This document shows positions 54,815 to 64,000 of a stretch of DNA of 64,000 nt, in pieces (positions within the stretch are counted from its first letter, which is position 1; each line of letters opens with the position of its first letter). The DNA is from Alteromonas sp047556435 (lineage in GTDB: Bacteria; Pseudomonadota; Gammaproteobacteria; Enterobacterales; Alteromonadaceae). A model generated the notes under the pieces. It saw only the letters and a program-made list of their open reading frames with translations. It was not told where the DNA came from and ran no database searches. The position numbers and the translations under genes were made by a program. The stretch spans positions 3,906,001 to 3,970,000 of the forward strand of contig NZ_CP180210.1 in assembly GCF_047556435.1 (NCBI RefSeq), written 5' to 3'.

Positions 54815-55270
54815 TCAGCGCTGTTCTTTCTCTGCTTCTTCAAGCCGCGATTCCCATTGCTGGAGTTTCGCTTGCGTGGCACTGTCGACACTGGCTTTGT
54901 TTTCGGTCACCCACCATTTTTCCAGGATCCGCACGTTCTTCTGGTTCGCTTTATAAAATACGTCCACAATGTCTCCGACCAGAGGAATAAAGCCAAGCCC
55001 AAAGTCAATAGCGGAATTTTTTACCATTTTAGTAAGTAAAGGTTTTGGCACGCCCATCCGCTTTGCCAGCCAGATGATACGTAACGACGCGCCCAGCATT
55101 AGCGCGTCACCGGCCCCAGGGATCAAGCCAATCAGGGAATCGAGACCAACCCGAATCGGGATAATAGGAAGTTTTACCGCGGTATCCAAAAGGTTCGCCA
55201 TGTCCTGCGCTTTGCGCAATTCTTTTGGCGCCTGAACATCGCCTTCGTGGTGTGATGATGACTGTGTCAC
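54815..55270 (-). CDS. DUF4112 membrane protein
   Basis: A 151-aa protein matching DUF4112: DSLIGLIPGAGDALMLGAS and DFGLGFIPLVGDIVDVFYKA are two related hydrophobic repeats with PxxGD motifs, probably amphipathic or membrane-associated. A charged helical tail ends the protein. The start is GTG at 55268-55270, overlapping the hemH stop (GTGA), so it is coupled to hemH. Function unknown. Confidence 0.85.
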   Translation of the reverse strand: MTQSSSHHEGDVQAPKELRKAQDMANLLDTAVKLPIIPIRVGLDSLIGLIPGAGDALMLGASLRIIWLAKRMGVPKPLLTKMVKNSAIDFGLGFIPLVGDIVDVFYKANQKNVRILEKWWVTENKASVDSATQAKLQQWESRLEEAEKEQR

Positions 55271-56346
55271 TTAGCCGCTCCTTGTGCCCGCGCCAGTGCG
55301 GCGCGTTGACTCATATTGTCATCAGTACGCCAGCCGTGCAAATTTCGCTCAACTAAAGAGAACAGGAAATCCAGATGACTGTCATCGTCATTCAGCGCTT
55401 CGATATACTCGTAACGTTCACCGCCCGCTTCCATGAAGTATTCGCGGTTTTCCTCGCCTATCTCTTCTATCGTCTCAAGACAATCTGCTGAGAAGCCCGG
55501 GCAACAAACCTGAACCGACGTAACACCGTTGCCAGGCAGACCTTTGAGCGTCTCATCCGTATAGGGTTTCAACCATTCTTCGCGACCAAAGCGGGACTGA
55601 AACGTCGTCATGTACTCGTCTGGCCCCAGCGCCAGCGCTTCCGCCAACAGGCGGGAGGTCTTATGACACTCGCAGTGGTATGGGTCGCCATTCATCAGAT
55701 AACGTTTCGGTATGCCATGATAAGAAAACAGCAGTTTGTCAGCTCTGCCGTGTTTGTCCCAGTGAGCACGGACTTTCTGTGCAAGCGCGTTGATATAGCC
55801 GGGTTCGTCATGATAGTGATTAACAAAACGCAGTTCCGGCATCCAGCGTCGGGCGGTAAAATCTTTGGCTACCGCATCAAAGGTCGACGCGGTGGTAGAC
55901 GCGCAATATTGTGGATAAAGCGGCAATACAACCAGCTTTCTGACTCCCTGCGCCAGCATATTATCTATCACATCACTCACCGCCGGATTGCCGTAGCGCA
56001 TTGCAAAATCAACCACAACGTCGTCGCCATACTCAGCTTTGCATTTGGCGGTAAGTTTATCGCACTGCGCTTTGGTAATAGACATCAGTGGTGAACCGTC
56101 TTCGGTCCAGACTGTGGAGTAAGCCTTTGCAGAGCGCGCTGGGCGTATGTTCAGAATAATCAGATTCAGTACAAACCACCAGATAGCGCGAGGCACTTCC
56201 ACCACACGGGGATCAGACAAAAACTCTTTTAAGTAAGGCCGCAACGCCGCGCTGGTTGGGCTCTCTGGCGTACCAAGGTTAGTGATCAACACGCCCAGTT
56301 TATCTTTTTGCGAATGTGAAAAGTTGGTATTACCTTTGTACTTCAT
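55267..56346 (-). CDS. hemH: ferrochelatase
   Basis: This enzyme inserts ferrous iron into protoporphyrin IX, the last step of heme synthesis. The 359-aa product has the N-terminal GVLITNLGTPESP, catalytic His in LLFSYHGIPKRYL, HCECHKTS, the active-site glutamate in CPGFSADCLETIEEIG, and FQSRFGREEWLKP. It is the longer gammaproteobacterial form. The stop overlaps the DUF4112 gene. Confidence 0.96.
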   Translation of the reverse strand: MKYKGNTNFSHSQKDKLGVLITNLGTPESPTSAALRPYLKEFLSDPRVVEVPRAIWWFVLNLIILNIRPARSAKAYSTVWTEDGSPLMSITKAQCDKLTAKCKAEYGDDVVVDFAMRYGNPAVSDVIDNMLAQGVRKLVVLPLYPQYCASTTASTFDAVAKDFTARRWMPELRFVNHYHDEPGYINALAQKVRAHWDKHGRADKLLFSYHGIPKRYLMNGDPYHCECHKTSRLLAEALALGPDEYMTTFQSRFGREEWLKPYTDETLKGLPGNGVTSVQVCCPGFSADCLETIEEIGEENREYFMEAGGERYEYIEALNDDDSHLDFLFSLVERNLHGWRTDDNMSQRAALARAQGAAK

Positions 56347-56734
56347 GAGGGGCTCTTATTCATTGTGAATAAATTTCGCTGACAGCAGATATCTGCCCAC
56401 ACTGGGTATCCGCACAGAGAGGGAGATAAATGGTTTGCCCTGAGGACGACAGGCGTGTCAGCACATTATTTTTGTTGACTGTATTATACTGATATCAAAT
56501 CCTTTTTGATCGCTGTTCGTGCAAATAATCGCCCCATATTGTCCGATTGGCGTAATCAATAAATACGAAGGCTGTGTTTTCATGCACCCTGTTGCACAAA
56601 GCGCCAATGGGTGGCATTTCCCGGCGTAAGCTTATCAACAGCCTACACTGACTCAGTCTGAACGCCACAGCGGTGATGTCTTTTACTCATAGCCGGCCCT
56701 GCCCTCAAATACGAATGACTCATTGGCATTTACA
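56347..56734. other. intergenic region upstream of hemH
   Basis: No gene is supported in this gap, which separates the hemH start from the AbgT transporter terminator. A promoter for hemH is expected but I cannot pick one with confidence. Confidence 0.4.
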
Positions 56735-56764
56735 CAAAAAAAGCGGCTCAGAGAGCCGCTTTTT
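56735..56764 (-). terminator. terminator of the AbgT-type transporter gene
   Basis: Stem AGCGGCTC-AGA-GAGCCGCT is flanked by an A-run on the left (U-run on the minus strand) and a T-run on the right. It begins 21 bp beyond the transporter stop. Confidence 0.85.
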
Positions 56765-56784
56765 ACTCGTCGTTAGCCGTTCTG

Positions 56785-58386
56785 TTAAGGCTGGTAATAT
56801 GTGGCAGCGCCAGGGCCCACCGGCATGCCAAGCAGGAATACCCAGACAAAAAACAGAATAGACCAGCCAAGAATAAATACCATGGAGTACGGTAACATCA
56901 TGGCAATGAGCGTACCCATTCCAAGGTCTTTCTTGTAACGCGCAGCCATCGCCAGAATTAAGCCAAAGTAGCTCATCATGGGCGAGATTACGTTAGTCAC
57001 AGAATCACCGATACGGTATGCCGCCTGAATTACCTCCGGCGCATAACCAATCAGCATCAGCATAGGAACGAAAATCGGCGCCGTGACAGCCCATTGTGCC
57101 GATGCGCTGCCCAGCGACAAATTCACGATGCCACACATTAAGATAAACAGGATAAAGACCGACGGCCCATCAAGCCCTACAGCCTGCAGCAATGCCGCCC
57201 CTTTTACCGCGAGTACGGTGCCAAGGTTGGTCCATTTGAAAAAGGCCACAAACTGCGCGGCGAAGAATACCAGAGTGATGTACAGGCCCATTGCGCCCAT
57301 ACTCTTAGACATCGCATTAATGATGTCGCGGTCATTTTTCATCGTACCTGCGGCGCGCCCGTATACGAACCCGGGAATGGCGAAGGTGATGAAGATGAAG
57401 GCAACAATGCCTTTCAAAAACGGAGAACCTGCAACTTCACCGGTCTCGGGGTGACGCAAAATACCGTTTTCCGGCACGATGGTAAGCGCAAGAACCGCGC
57501 ACACTGCGACAAAAGACAGCCCGGCCAGTTTCAGCGCACGCTTCTCTTTATCACTTGGCGCTTCCATTGACTGCTTTTCAAGCTCAACGGAGGCGTCGCT
57601 TTCGTCAAATTTACCCAAGCGCGGTTCGACAATTTTCTCTGTTACCAGTGCACCCATGGTGGCAACCACAAAGGTACTGATAAACATAAAGTACCAGTTA
57701 ACCTCCGGCCCTACTGCATAGTCGGGGTCAATCATATGGGCAGCGGCTTCTGTGATACCTGACAGCAACGGGTCAACCGTACCTAACAGCAGATTCGCGC
57801 TGTATCCAGCCGACACACCCGCGAACGCTGCAGCCAGTCCTGCCAGTGGATGACGCCCCAGCGAGTGGAAAATCATCGCCGCCAGCGGGATCAGTACCAC
57901 ATAGCCAAGTTCTGAGGCAGTATTGGAAATGATGCCGGCAAACACAATAGCGAACGTCACCACTCGCTTTGACGCGTTCATAACCAACGAGCGCATAGCA
58001 GCTGACAGCAAACCGGAATGTTCGGCAACCGAAACCCCGAGTAAAGCAACTAACACGGTACCGAGCGGCGCAAAGCCGGTAAAGTTCGTCACCAGACCGG
58101 TAACAATGCGCTGTAACCCCTCGGCACTCATTAGTGATATCACTTCAATCATACCATCAGCGTCGCGGCCCTTTGCGCCTTCCGGACGCGGATCAGCAAC
58201 CGCGATATCAAAGTAGCCAAGGATGCCACTTAGCAGCACAATAAATACCGAAAGCAACGCAAATAACGTTACCGGATGGGGCAGCAGGTTGCCCAGCCAT
58301 TCAACCGTCGCCAGAAATCGCGAGAACAAACCACTCTGCGACTGCTCTTGCGGCCGGTTTTCTACATTTGCATTATCGGAAGACAA
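56785..58386 (-). CDS. AbgT-family transporter
   Basis: A 533-aa inner-membrane protein with about 12-13 hydrophobic segments. E. coli AbgT imports p-aminobenzoyl-glutamate, and other members export sulfonamides as antimetabolite pumps. Motifs FLATVEWLGNLLPHPVTLFA at the N-terminus, AGIISNTASELGYVVLIPLA and SLGSASAQWAVTAPIFVPM are characteristic. The start is TTG at 58384-58386 with AGGGGA upstream. No abgAB amidohydrolase genes are adjacent, so import for hydrolysis is not supported by context. Confidence 0.9.
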   Translation of the reverse strand: MSSDNANVENRPQEQSQSGLFSRFLATVEWLGNLLPHPVTLFALLSVFIVLLSGILGYFDIAVADPRPEGAKGRDADGMIEVISLMSAEGLQRIVTGLVTNFTGFAPLGTVLVALLGVSVAEHSGLLSAAMRSLVMNASKRVVTFAIVFAGIISNTASELGYVVLIPLAAMIFHSLGRHPLAGLAAAFAGVSAGYSANLLLGTVDPLLSGITEAAAHMIDPDYAVGPEVNWYFMFISTFVVATMGALVTEKIVEPRLGKFDESDASVELEKQSMEAPSDKEKRALKLAGLSFVAVCAVLALTIVPENGILRHPETGEVAGSPFLKGIVAFIFITFAIPGFVYGRAAGTMKNDRDIINAMSKSMGAMGLYITLVFFAAQFVAFFKWTNLGTVLAVKGAALLQAVGLDGPSVFILFILMCGIVNLSLGSASAQWAVTAPIFVPMLMLIGYAPEVIQAAYRIGDSVTNVISPMMSYFGLILAMAARYKKDLGMGTLIAMMLPYSMVFILGWSILFFVWVFLLGMPVGPGAATYYQP

Positions 58387-58808
58387 AACATTCCCCTGTC
58401 GTTATTGCTTCAGGCTTATTATTGTTAGGTTACCGGACATACCTCATACTGTGCGAAAGACACATATTTCATTCAGATACCGGTTGGCGTCTCTCACGAC
58501 GTCACGCATTGCCTGTGCTTTACTACTCAAAACCGCGCGATTTTACCTGATTTCACTTAAAATTTGCAGTCAGACGCCGAAAAAATCCGCTATACCTGTA
58601 GCAAATGGCTTCCGGAGCGCAGCAAACCTGAAAAATATCATCAGGTTACATTGTTTACATTCTGGCTTATTCGTCAGACAAATAAGGGCCTGCAGAGGAG
58701 GGAGTGGTCGAAGCTATGTCGGAGAATAGATTTATTCCGGTGTTATGCGGCTTTACTCGCAAAACCTGTCTTTTATGCGTTTTATACTACATTTATTATC
58801 CGGACATG
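58387..58808. other. intergenic region between hflC and the AbgT gene
   Basis: No gene or RNA can be supported here. The hydrophobic and lysine-poor open frames in it lack SDs and motifs. Confidence 0.4.
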
Positions 58809-58833
58809 AAAAAGGCCGGAAAAACCGGCCTTT
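58809..58833 (-). terminator. terminator after hflC
   Basis: Perfect 9-bp stem AAAGGCCGG-AAAAA-CCGGCCTTT (58811-58833), with U residues following on the minus strand. It lies 20 bp beyond the hflC stop, ending the hfq-hflXKC unit. Confidence 0.88.
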
Positions 58834-58853
58834 GTTGTGTATTGCAACGTTAC

Positions 58854-59744
58854 TTAGTTGTCTGAACGTCCGTTTTTGGAGTTCATAAAGCGGAAGAACT
58901 CACTGTCTGGCTCTACCACCAGTATATCCTGTTTAGAGTTAAAGCTCTGTACATAGGCATCCATACTTCTTAAGAAGCTGTAAAACTCAGCATTTTGCGA
59001 ATAAGCATCTGCGTAAATTTGCGCAGCAAGGGCATCCCCTTCACCACGAACCTGACGCAGATTACGTTCTGCTTCCGCCAGCATAACAGTTACTTTCGCA
59101 TCGATATCAGCGCGAATAACTTCAGCCTGCTCCTGACCTTCAGAGCGATGCTCTCTGGCCACTGCCGCACGCTCTGCACGCATACGCTGGAAAATTGAGT
59201 TACTGACTTCCGTTGGCAGATTAATCTGCTTCACACGTACGTCAACAATAGCAATACCCAGTTCATTCGACGATGTCGAAGCCTGTTCCATTGCTGAATC
59301 CATCAACGCTGTACGCTCACCAGACACAATTTGTGCAATTGTTCGCGTACCGAACTCAGAACGCAGGCCGTTATTCACTTTCTGCTTCAGCAGTGCTTCC
59401 GCCTGTAACTTATTACCGCCGGTAGACAGATAATAGGTCGCGAAATCTTCAATGCGCCACTTCACGTAAGAATCGACGATTAAGTCTTTTTTCTCGGAAG
59501 TAACGAAGCGATCTGGCTGGTCATCCAGTGTCTGGATACGTGCATCCAGCTTTTTCACCGTATCGATAAACGGGATTTTGAAATGCAGTCCCGGTTCAAA
59601 TACGCGGGTTTCACCAGACGCGTCATCACGCTGAACTTTACCGAACTGAATAACAATGGCGCGCTCACCTTCCTTAACAGTAAACAACGCTCCAGTCGAC
59701 AATACGGCCAGAATAACTATGATAATTATGGCTAAATTCTTCAT
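58854..59744 (-). CDS. hflC: protease modulator HflC
   Basis: A 296-aa SPFH/prohibitin-domain protein anchored by one N-terminal helix (LAIIIIVILAVLSTGALFTV). With HflK it forms the ring around FtsH that limits proteolysis of SecY and CII. The SPFH core contains ERAIVIQFGKVQ and GLHFKIPFIDTVKKLD, followed by the coiled-coil ERAAVAREHRSEGQEQAEVIR. It follows hflK by 3 bp. Confidence 0.97.
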   Translation of the reverse strand: MKNLAIIIIVILAVLSTGALFTVKEGERAIVIQFGKVQRDDASGETRVFEPGLHFKIPFIDTVKKLDARIQTLDDQPDRFVTSEKKDLIVDSYVKWRIEDFATYYLSTGGNKLQAEALLKQKVNNGLRSEFGTRTIAQIVSGERTALMDSAMEQASTSSNELGIAIVDVRVKQINLPTEVSNSIFQRMRAERAAVAREHRSEGQEQAEVIRADIDAKVTVMLAEAERNLRQVRGEGDALAAQIYADAYSQNAEFYSFLRSMDAYVQSFNSKQDILVVEPDSEFFRFMNSKNGRSDN

Positions 59745-59747
59745 GAA

Positions 59748-60908
59748 TTATTCTCTCCCTTCACGTGTGGTGCCGCCACGTAATCCGGTTGTCGGACTAC
59801 TGTTACGATTGCGCAGCATCTCTTCGACACCTTCATTTTGCAAACCTTCTAACGAGTTACGGTTATTGCGATTAGATGGCGTTGCGTTCTGGCGCTCCAT
59901 AATTTTATCCAGCGGCAGATACAACATGCTGTTGCCGTTTTGGTTGTCGACCATGATTTTGCTGGTGTTACTAAACACATTTTCCATGGTTTCCAGATAA
60001 ATACGCTCTCGGGTTACCGTTGGCGCCCGCTCGTACTGTGGTAACAACTCTGAGAAGCGAGCGACTTCACCCTGGGCTTCCAGAATGACGCGTTCTTTAT
60101 AGGCCTGCGCTTCTTCGTTCATGCGGTTCACCTGACCACGGGCACGTGGTTCAATTTCACGAGCATAAGCTTCGGCTTCACGAATGAAACGTTGTTCGTC
60201 TTCCTGTGCAGCAATGGCATCATCAAACGCATCTTTTACCTGCTCTGGTGGACGCGCATCACGGAAGTTCATATCGACAATGGACACACCCATATCATAA
60301 GGTTCCAGAATCGACTGCAGCTCTTCCCAAACTCGCTGACGGGTCACTTCACGGCCATCAGTCAGCACATCATCCATTGTCGAATGACCGACAACGTAAC
60401 GGATGGCACTGTCCAGTGCCTGACTCAGACTGGTTTCCGGGCTTTCTACGGCGAACGTCCAGCGGTATGGATCAACAATGCGATACTGCATTTCCATTTC
60501 TACGCGAACCACGTTTTCGTCCTCTGTCAGCATTGAGCCTGAAGACGACTTATCGCGGATAGACTCAACGTCTACCGGAATTACCGAATCAACAAAGGTA
60601 GGCGCCCAACGCAAACCGGGTTCAACCTGTTCATGGTATTCACCGAAACGCAGCACCACACCTCGCTCTGCTTCACGGATAGTATAGAACCCGCTGATAA
60701 ACCAGATAATGACCAACAGGCCAATCAGGATACCGGCGCCGATGCCGCCCAGGCTTTTGCCTGAACCACCACCGTTTCCACCACCCATTTTTCCGAATTT
60801 TCCGAATAAGTTCTTGAACACATCATCCAAATCCGGGGGACCCTGGTCGCGGCCACCGCGATTTTTCCAGGGGTCGTTATTTTTGCCACCCGGCTCATTC
60901 CAAGCCAT
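59748..60908 (-). CDS. hflK: protease modulator HflK
   Basis: A 386-aa partner of HflC. The N-terminus is glycine-rich (GGGNGGGSGKSLGGIGAG) and precedes the membrane helix LIGLLVIIWFISGFYTI. The SPFH domain starts at AERGVVLRFGEYHEQVEPGL, and a coiled coil (RGQVNRMNEEAQAYKERVIL) follows. The tail is Asn/Arg-rich. It is 77 bp downstream of hflX. Confidence 0.97.
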   Translation of the reverse strand: MAWNEPGGKNNDPWKNRGGRDQGPPDLDDVFKNLFGKFGKMGGGNGGGSGKSLGGIGAGILIGLLVIIWFISGFYTIREAERGVVLRFGEYHEQVEPGLRWAPTFVDSVIPVDVESIRDKSSSGSMLTEDENVVRVEMEMQYRIVDPYRWTFAVESPETSLSQALDSAIRYVVGHSTMDDVLTDGREVTRQRVWEELQSILEPYDMGVSIVDMNFRDARPPEQVKDAFDDAIAAQEDEQRFIREAEAYAREIEPRARGQVNRMNEEAQAYKERVILEAQGEVARFSELLPQYERAPTVTRERIYLETMENVFSNTSKIMVDNQNGNSMLYLPLDKIMERQNATPSNRNNRNSLEGLQNEGVEEMLRNRNSSPTTGLRGGTTREGRE

Positions 60909-60985
60909 GCTGATACTCCATAAAGTGATTAATAATTTTTCTTATCGAAGCCCGTACGTCTTGCATTATCCGTAATTTCAAGCAA

Positions 60986-62275
60986 TTAATGACGTACTAC
61001 GAAGTTCGACAAACCTTCATCCAGTCGTTTTTCCAGACGATTCCAGTCAGCAGTAGGCATTCTCACGTCCACTACCCAGTCACCATCTGAGTCGTATGCT
61101 TCATTCGATATACAATTCAGCTCGTACAATACTCCCCGCAAGTGACTCTGCACCGGAGGAATTCGCAATGTATAACTTACCATGCTTTGCGCAAGACACT
61201 CTGTCAGTGCCTCGCCGAGAAGTTCCGTTCCCTGGCCGGTCTGGGCTGACAGCCATACCCGGATGGGGACTCCTTCTTCATTTCTATCTATACGTGGTTC
61301 AATGCCTTCAAGTTTATCAATTTTGTTACAGATGACGAGTTGTTGTATCTCGTCGGCATCAATTTCTTCCAGGACTTCATTCACTTCGTCCATGGTTGCC
61401 CGGTAGTTTGCATCTGCCATATCAACAACGTGAAGCAATAAGTCCGCTTCCTGTGTCTCTTGCAGTGTAGCTTTAAAGGCCGCTACAAGATCATGGGGCA
61501 AGTGACGGATAAACCCAACCGTGTCGGCTAAAATTGCTGGTCCCACGTCCTGCAGATCGATTTTCCGCAACGTTGGGTCCAGCGTTGCAAAGAGCTGATC
61601 TGCCGCGTAAACATGCGCATCCGTGATGGTATTGAACAATGTCGATTTGCCTGCGTTGGTATAGCCAACTAAGGATACCGTAGGAATTTCGGCACGTTTG
61701 CGAGAGCGGCGGCCCTGCTCACGTTGCTTCTGCACTTTCTCCAGACGGCGCAGGATCGACTTTATCCGCCCGCGCAGCAAGCGACGGTCGGTTTCTAGTT
61801 GCGTTTCACCCGGTCCACGCAGACCAATCCCGCCTTTCTGGCGCTCAAGGTGAGTCCAGCCACGAATCAGACGCGTGGAAATATGCCGAAGCTGGGCCAG
61901 CTCAACCTGTAATTTGCCCTCGTGCGTTCGTGCCCGCTGGGCGAAAATATCAAGAATCAGCCCGGTTCTATCGAGAACCCGGCATTTACAAATGGCTTCT
62001 AGATTTCGCTCCTGAGAAGGAGAGAGCGCATGATTAAAAATTACCACGTTTGCTTCATGCGCCTTTACGGCCGCGGCAATTTCTTCGGCTTTTCCGGAAC
62101 CGACAAAATATTTAGCATGCGGAGCACTTCGTGACGTCGTTAACACGTCGACAGCATCAACACCTGCAGAAGACACAAGCAGCTCTAATTCCGCAAGGTC
62201 TTCCTTACTATTTTCGTCAGCAAAATTGACATGAACGAGTACAGCCTGTTCACCGGCTTCATAACGGTCAAACAA
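60986..62275 (-). CDS. hflX: ribosome-associated GTPase HflX
   Basis: A 429-aa GTPase that binds the 50S subunit and splits stalled ribosomes. The N-terminal HflX domain (to about residue 195) contains GIGLRGPGETQLETDRRLL. The G domain has GYTNAGKSTLF, the G2/G3 region LADTVGFIRHLPHDL, and NKID. The start is TTG at 62273-62275, 17 bp after the hfq stop, with AAGG upstream. Confidence 0.97.
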   Translation of the reverse strand: MFDRYEAGEQAVLVHVNFADENSKEDLAELELLVSSAGVDAVDVLTTSRSAPHAKYFVGSGKAEEIAAAVKAHEANVVIFNHALSPSQERNLEAICKCRVLDRTGLILDIFAQRARTHEGKLQVELAQLRHISTRLIRGWTHLERQKGGIGLRGPGETQLETDRRLLRGRIKSILRRLEKVQKQREQGRRSRKRAEIPTVSLVGYTNAGKSTLFNTITDAHVYAADQLFATLDPTLRKIDLQDVGPAILADTVGFIRHLPHDLVAAFKATLQETQEADLLLHVVDMADANYRATMDEVNEVLEEIDADEIQQLVICNKIDKLEGIEPRIDRNEEGVPIRVWLSAQTGQGTELLGEALTECLAQSMVSYTLRIPPVQSHLRGVLYELNCISNEAYDSDGDWVVDVRMPTADWNRLEKRLDEGLSNFVVRH

Positions 62276-62292
62276 GCGCGATACCTTTTTGT

Positions 62293-62547
62293 TTATTCAC
62301 TTTTAGTATTTTCTGAGTCTCCTTGGGTAGAACTCGGCATTGTTATCGCTCTGGCTGGAACGACAGTAGAAATGGCATGCTTATAAACCATTTGGCTTAC
62401 TGTATTTTTCAGGAGGATCACGAATTGATCGAATGATTCAACCTGTCCCTGTAATTTAATTCCATTTACCAGATAGATGGAAACAGGGATACGCTCCTTG
62501 CGTAACGCATTTAAAAACGGGTCTTGTAATGATTGCCCTTTAGCCAT
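62293..62547 (-). CDS. hfq: RNA chaperone Hfq
   Basis: An 84-aa Sm-like hexameric RNA chaperone for sRNA-mRNA pairing. Sm1 is PVSIYLVNGIKLQGQVESFD and Sm2 includes YKHAISTVVP. The distal-face residues (Tyr25, Lys31) and rim arginines are retained. The C-terminal tail is short (about 18 residues) and acidic. It lies between miaA and hflX as in other gammaproteobacteria. Confidence 0.98.
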   Translation of the reverse strand: MAKGQSLQDPFLNALRKERIPVSIYLVNGIKLQGQVESFDQFVILLKNTVSQMVYKHAISTVVPARAITMPSSTQGDSENTKSE

Positions 62548-62628
62548 TTGAAATCCTTAGTTTTTATTATTTCAGTAACCAACAATGCAGCGTGCTACCG
62601 CGCGTTAATGTATACCACACTCCGACAC

Positions 62629-63564
62629 TTAAAGTGTGACTTTTGCTTTAATTGTAGTCAAATTATCTTTAGCAAATGTGTCAAGCCAGGTGAGGTCTTG
62701 CCATCCTCTCAACCACGTTAGCTGTCTCTTGGCTAACTGACGGGTCGCAATCACGCCTCGCTCGCGCATTTCTTCTTTACTAAGCTGACCTTCCAGGTAC
62801 TGCCAAACCTGGCGATAGCCCACAGAACGTATAGACGGTAAATCTTCGTGAAGATCACCCCGTTCATAGAGTTTTTTCACTTCCTCAATAAACCCATTTG
62901 CCAGCATCAGGTCGAAGCGCTGAGCAATGCGTTCATGAAGTACTGCTCTGTCTTGTGGTGCAATCGCAAACTGCGTGATTGCGTACGGACAGGGTTTTCC
63001 TTTTTCCTGCTGCCATTCGGTCAGACTTTTTTGCGTACTCCGGTACACTTCCAAAGCCCTTAGCAGTCGCTGCGGATCATTAGGATGAATACGATTAGCG
63101 CTTACCGGATCAACCCGGCTCAATTCATCATGTAACCCTTGCCAGCCTGTCTCTTTGGCTTGTGCTTCTAACTCGGCACGTACCTTCTCATCCGACTTAG
63201 GTAGTGGCGAAATGCCATTTATCAAGGCATTAAAGTACATCATTGTACCACCGACCAAAATTGGCACACGATTTCGGTCGTGAATATCCTCTATCAGACT
63301 TATAGCATCTGTACAGAACTCTGCCACAGAATAGCTCTCAGAGGGGTCCAATGTGTTAATCAGCCAGTGAGGAACTGCCTCCATCTCTTCTTTTGAGGGT
63401 TTGGCTGTACCAATGTCCATGCCGCGATAAACTAATGCAGAATCAACACTGATAATTTCACTGTCGACCTGTTCAGCAATGTCCAGTGCCAGCCCTGTTT
63501 TGCCGGACGCGGTAGGCCCCATGATCGCGATAACAGGCAATGCATCATTTATGCCATTAGCCAT
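62629..63564 (-). CDS. miaA: tRNA dimethylallyltransferase
   Basis: A 311-aa enzyme that prenylates A37 of tRNAs reading UNN codons. The P-loop is IMGPTASGKTGLALDIAE, followed by ISVDSALVYRGMDIGTAKP, and the tRNA-recognition region SIRSVGYRQVWQYLEG. I start at the ATG 63564, with GGAG 7 bases upstream; it overlaps the mutL stop by 8 bp. An in-frame ATG at 63585 is less likely. Confidence 0.97.
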   Translation of the reverse strand: MANGINDALPVIAIMGPTASGKTGLALDIAEQVDSEIISVDSALVYRGMDIGTAKPSKEEMEAVPHWLINTLDPSESYSVAEFCTDAISLIEDIHDRNRVPILVGGTMMYFNALINGISPLPKSDEKVRAELEAQAKETGWQGLHDELSRVDPVSANRIHPNDPQRLLRALEVYRSTQKSLTEWQQEKGKPCPYAITQFAIAPQDRAVLHERIAQRFDLMLANGFIEEVKKLYERGDLHEDLPSIRSVGYRQVWQYLEGQLSKEEMRERGVIATRQLAKRQLTWLRGWQDLTWLDTFAKDNLTTIKAKVTL

Positions 63565-64000
63565 CGGTTTGCTCCATACAAGCAATCAGTGCTGATAGTG
63601 GGCGGACTGTACCAAACTCATGAATCCATTCCCACCGCTTTGCGGTCGATTGGGCATCAAACCACTGCCATACGGGTTGAGCAGCGCTATCGTCTTGCGC
63701 GACGATGAGGTTTCCCAGTAGCGCGGGTATGTCATTTATCGATTGAATAGGATGCTCTAGCAACGGGCCAAATACGGCAAGCCACGGCAAATGGCGGGTT
63801 CCCGCTGGCACTTGTTGTAACCGGCATTTTCCTGCTGCGCGCGTCACGACAAACGACGCCCCGTTCAACGCATCAATTGTTTCTGTTGTGACGTTTTCTG
63901 CAGAAACAGATACCGGCATTAATAAGGGCTGAGACGTACTTGCACTGCCAATCAAGTCTTCTATCCAAATTGCTGCAAGCCTGGAAGCATGAAGCAGATA
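63557..64000 (-). CDS. mutL: DNA mismatch repair protein MutL (C-terminal part)
   Basis: The gene is cut by the window edge; its last 147 codons are present. The segment includes LLHASRLAAIWIEDL, QPLLMPVSVS and the terminal WEWIHEFGTVRPLSALIAC, typical of the MutL C-terminal dimerisation domain in gammaproteobacteria. The Zn/endonuclease motif seen in Bacillus MutL is not visible, consistent with a Dam/MutH-type system. The order mutL-miaA-hfq is the conserved one. Confidence 0.9.
   Translation of the reverse strand, partial: YLLHASRLAAIWIEDLIGSASTSQPLLMPVSVSAENVTTETIDALNGASFVVTRAAGKCRLQQVPAGTRHLPWLAVFGPLLEHPIQSINDIPALLGNLIVAQDDSAAQPVWQWFDAQSTAKRWEWIHEFGTVRPLSALIACMEQTDG

Overview
The window is chromosomal DNA from a gammaproteobacterium, most likely an alteromonad (Alteromonas/Salinimonas-like). 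The basis is the RNA polymerase and ribosomal proteins, the hfq-hflX-hflK-hflC order, a UbiG-family quinone methyltransferase, an amylosucrase of the kind known from Alteromonas, and a class I lipase with its foldase. This family-level placement is an inference; no 16S gene is present. Coding is dense on both strands, with no prophage, no CRISPR array and no intact insertion sequence.

Layout. 1-12.7 kb is the information-processing block read leftward: tRNA-Trp, secE, nusG, terminator, promoter, rplK, rplA, an L10-type leader RNA, rplJ, rplL, an attenuator-like hairpin, rpoB, rpoC. 12.7-31.7 kb is mixed housekeeping and accessory DNA: a membrane-anchored XRE regulator, an ABC exporter, an RraA-like protein, an M13 peptidase, an ACT protein, the pyrC / duplicated binding protein / dbpA operon, PhnA, a cupin-lipocalin pair, an aldo/keto reductase with a glyoxalase-like protein, and a sucrose cluster (ROK fructokinase and MFS permease, divergent from amylosucrase). 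32-36.3 kb holds folE/folM, divergent and in one pterin pathway, and aguA-aguB, which convert agmatine to putrescine.

37-44.5 kb carries the four-gene ligase-associated DNA damage response set: PdeM phosphodiesterase and Lhr-type helicase on the minus strand, and an MBL exonuclease and ATP-dependent ligase on the plus strand. A single type IV pilin-like gene sits in the divergent gap. Just beyond lies a decayed IS91-family transposase fragment. 45-50 kb has a DUF1080 protein, lipase plus foldase, and two glutathione S-transferases. 50-58.4 kb has a UbiG-family methyltransferase with alphaproteobacterial-looking motifs, DUF2237, an acetolactate synthase-like enzyme coupled to an aldehyde dehydrogenase, hemH with a DUF4112 gene, and an AbgT-type transporter. 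The right end is the conserved leftward series mutL (partial), miaA, hfq, hflX, hflK, hflC.

I found no convincing wholly new multi-gene system. The items most worth a second look are the repair cluster split by a pilin gene, a perfect 23-bp-arm palindrome with a 2-base loop at 25626-25673, the membrane-anchored XRE regulator with its GGAATA motifs, the fused double periplasmic binding protein coupled to a TTG-started dbpA, the CTAG-containing heptamer array at 37770, and the UbiG-type gene. Many genes use GTG or TTG starts; I chose starts from Shine-Dalgarno (SD) spacing and family N-termini, and I note where this matters.
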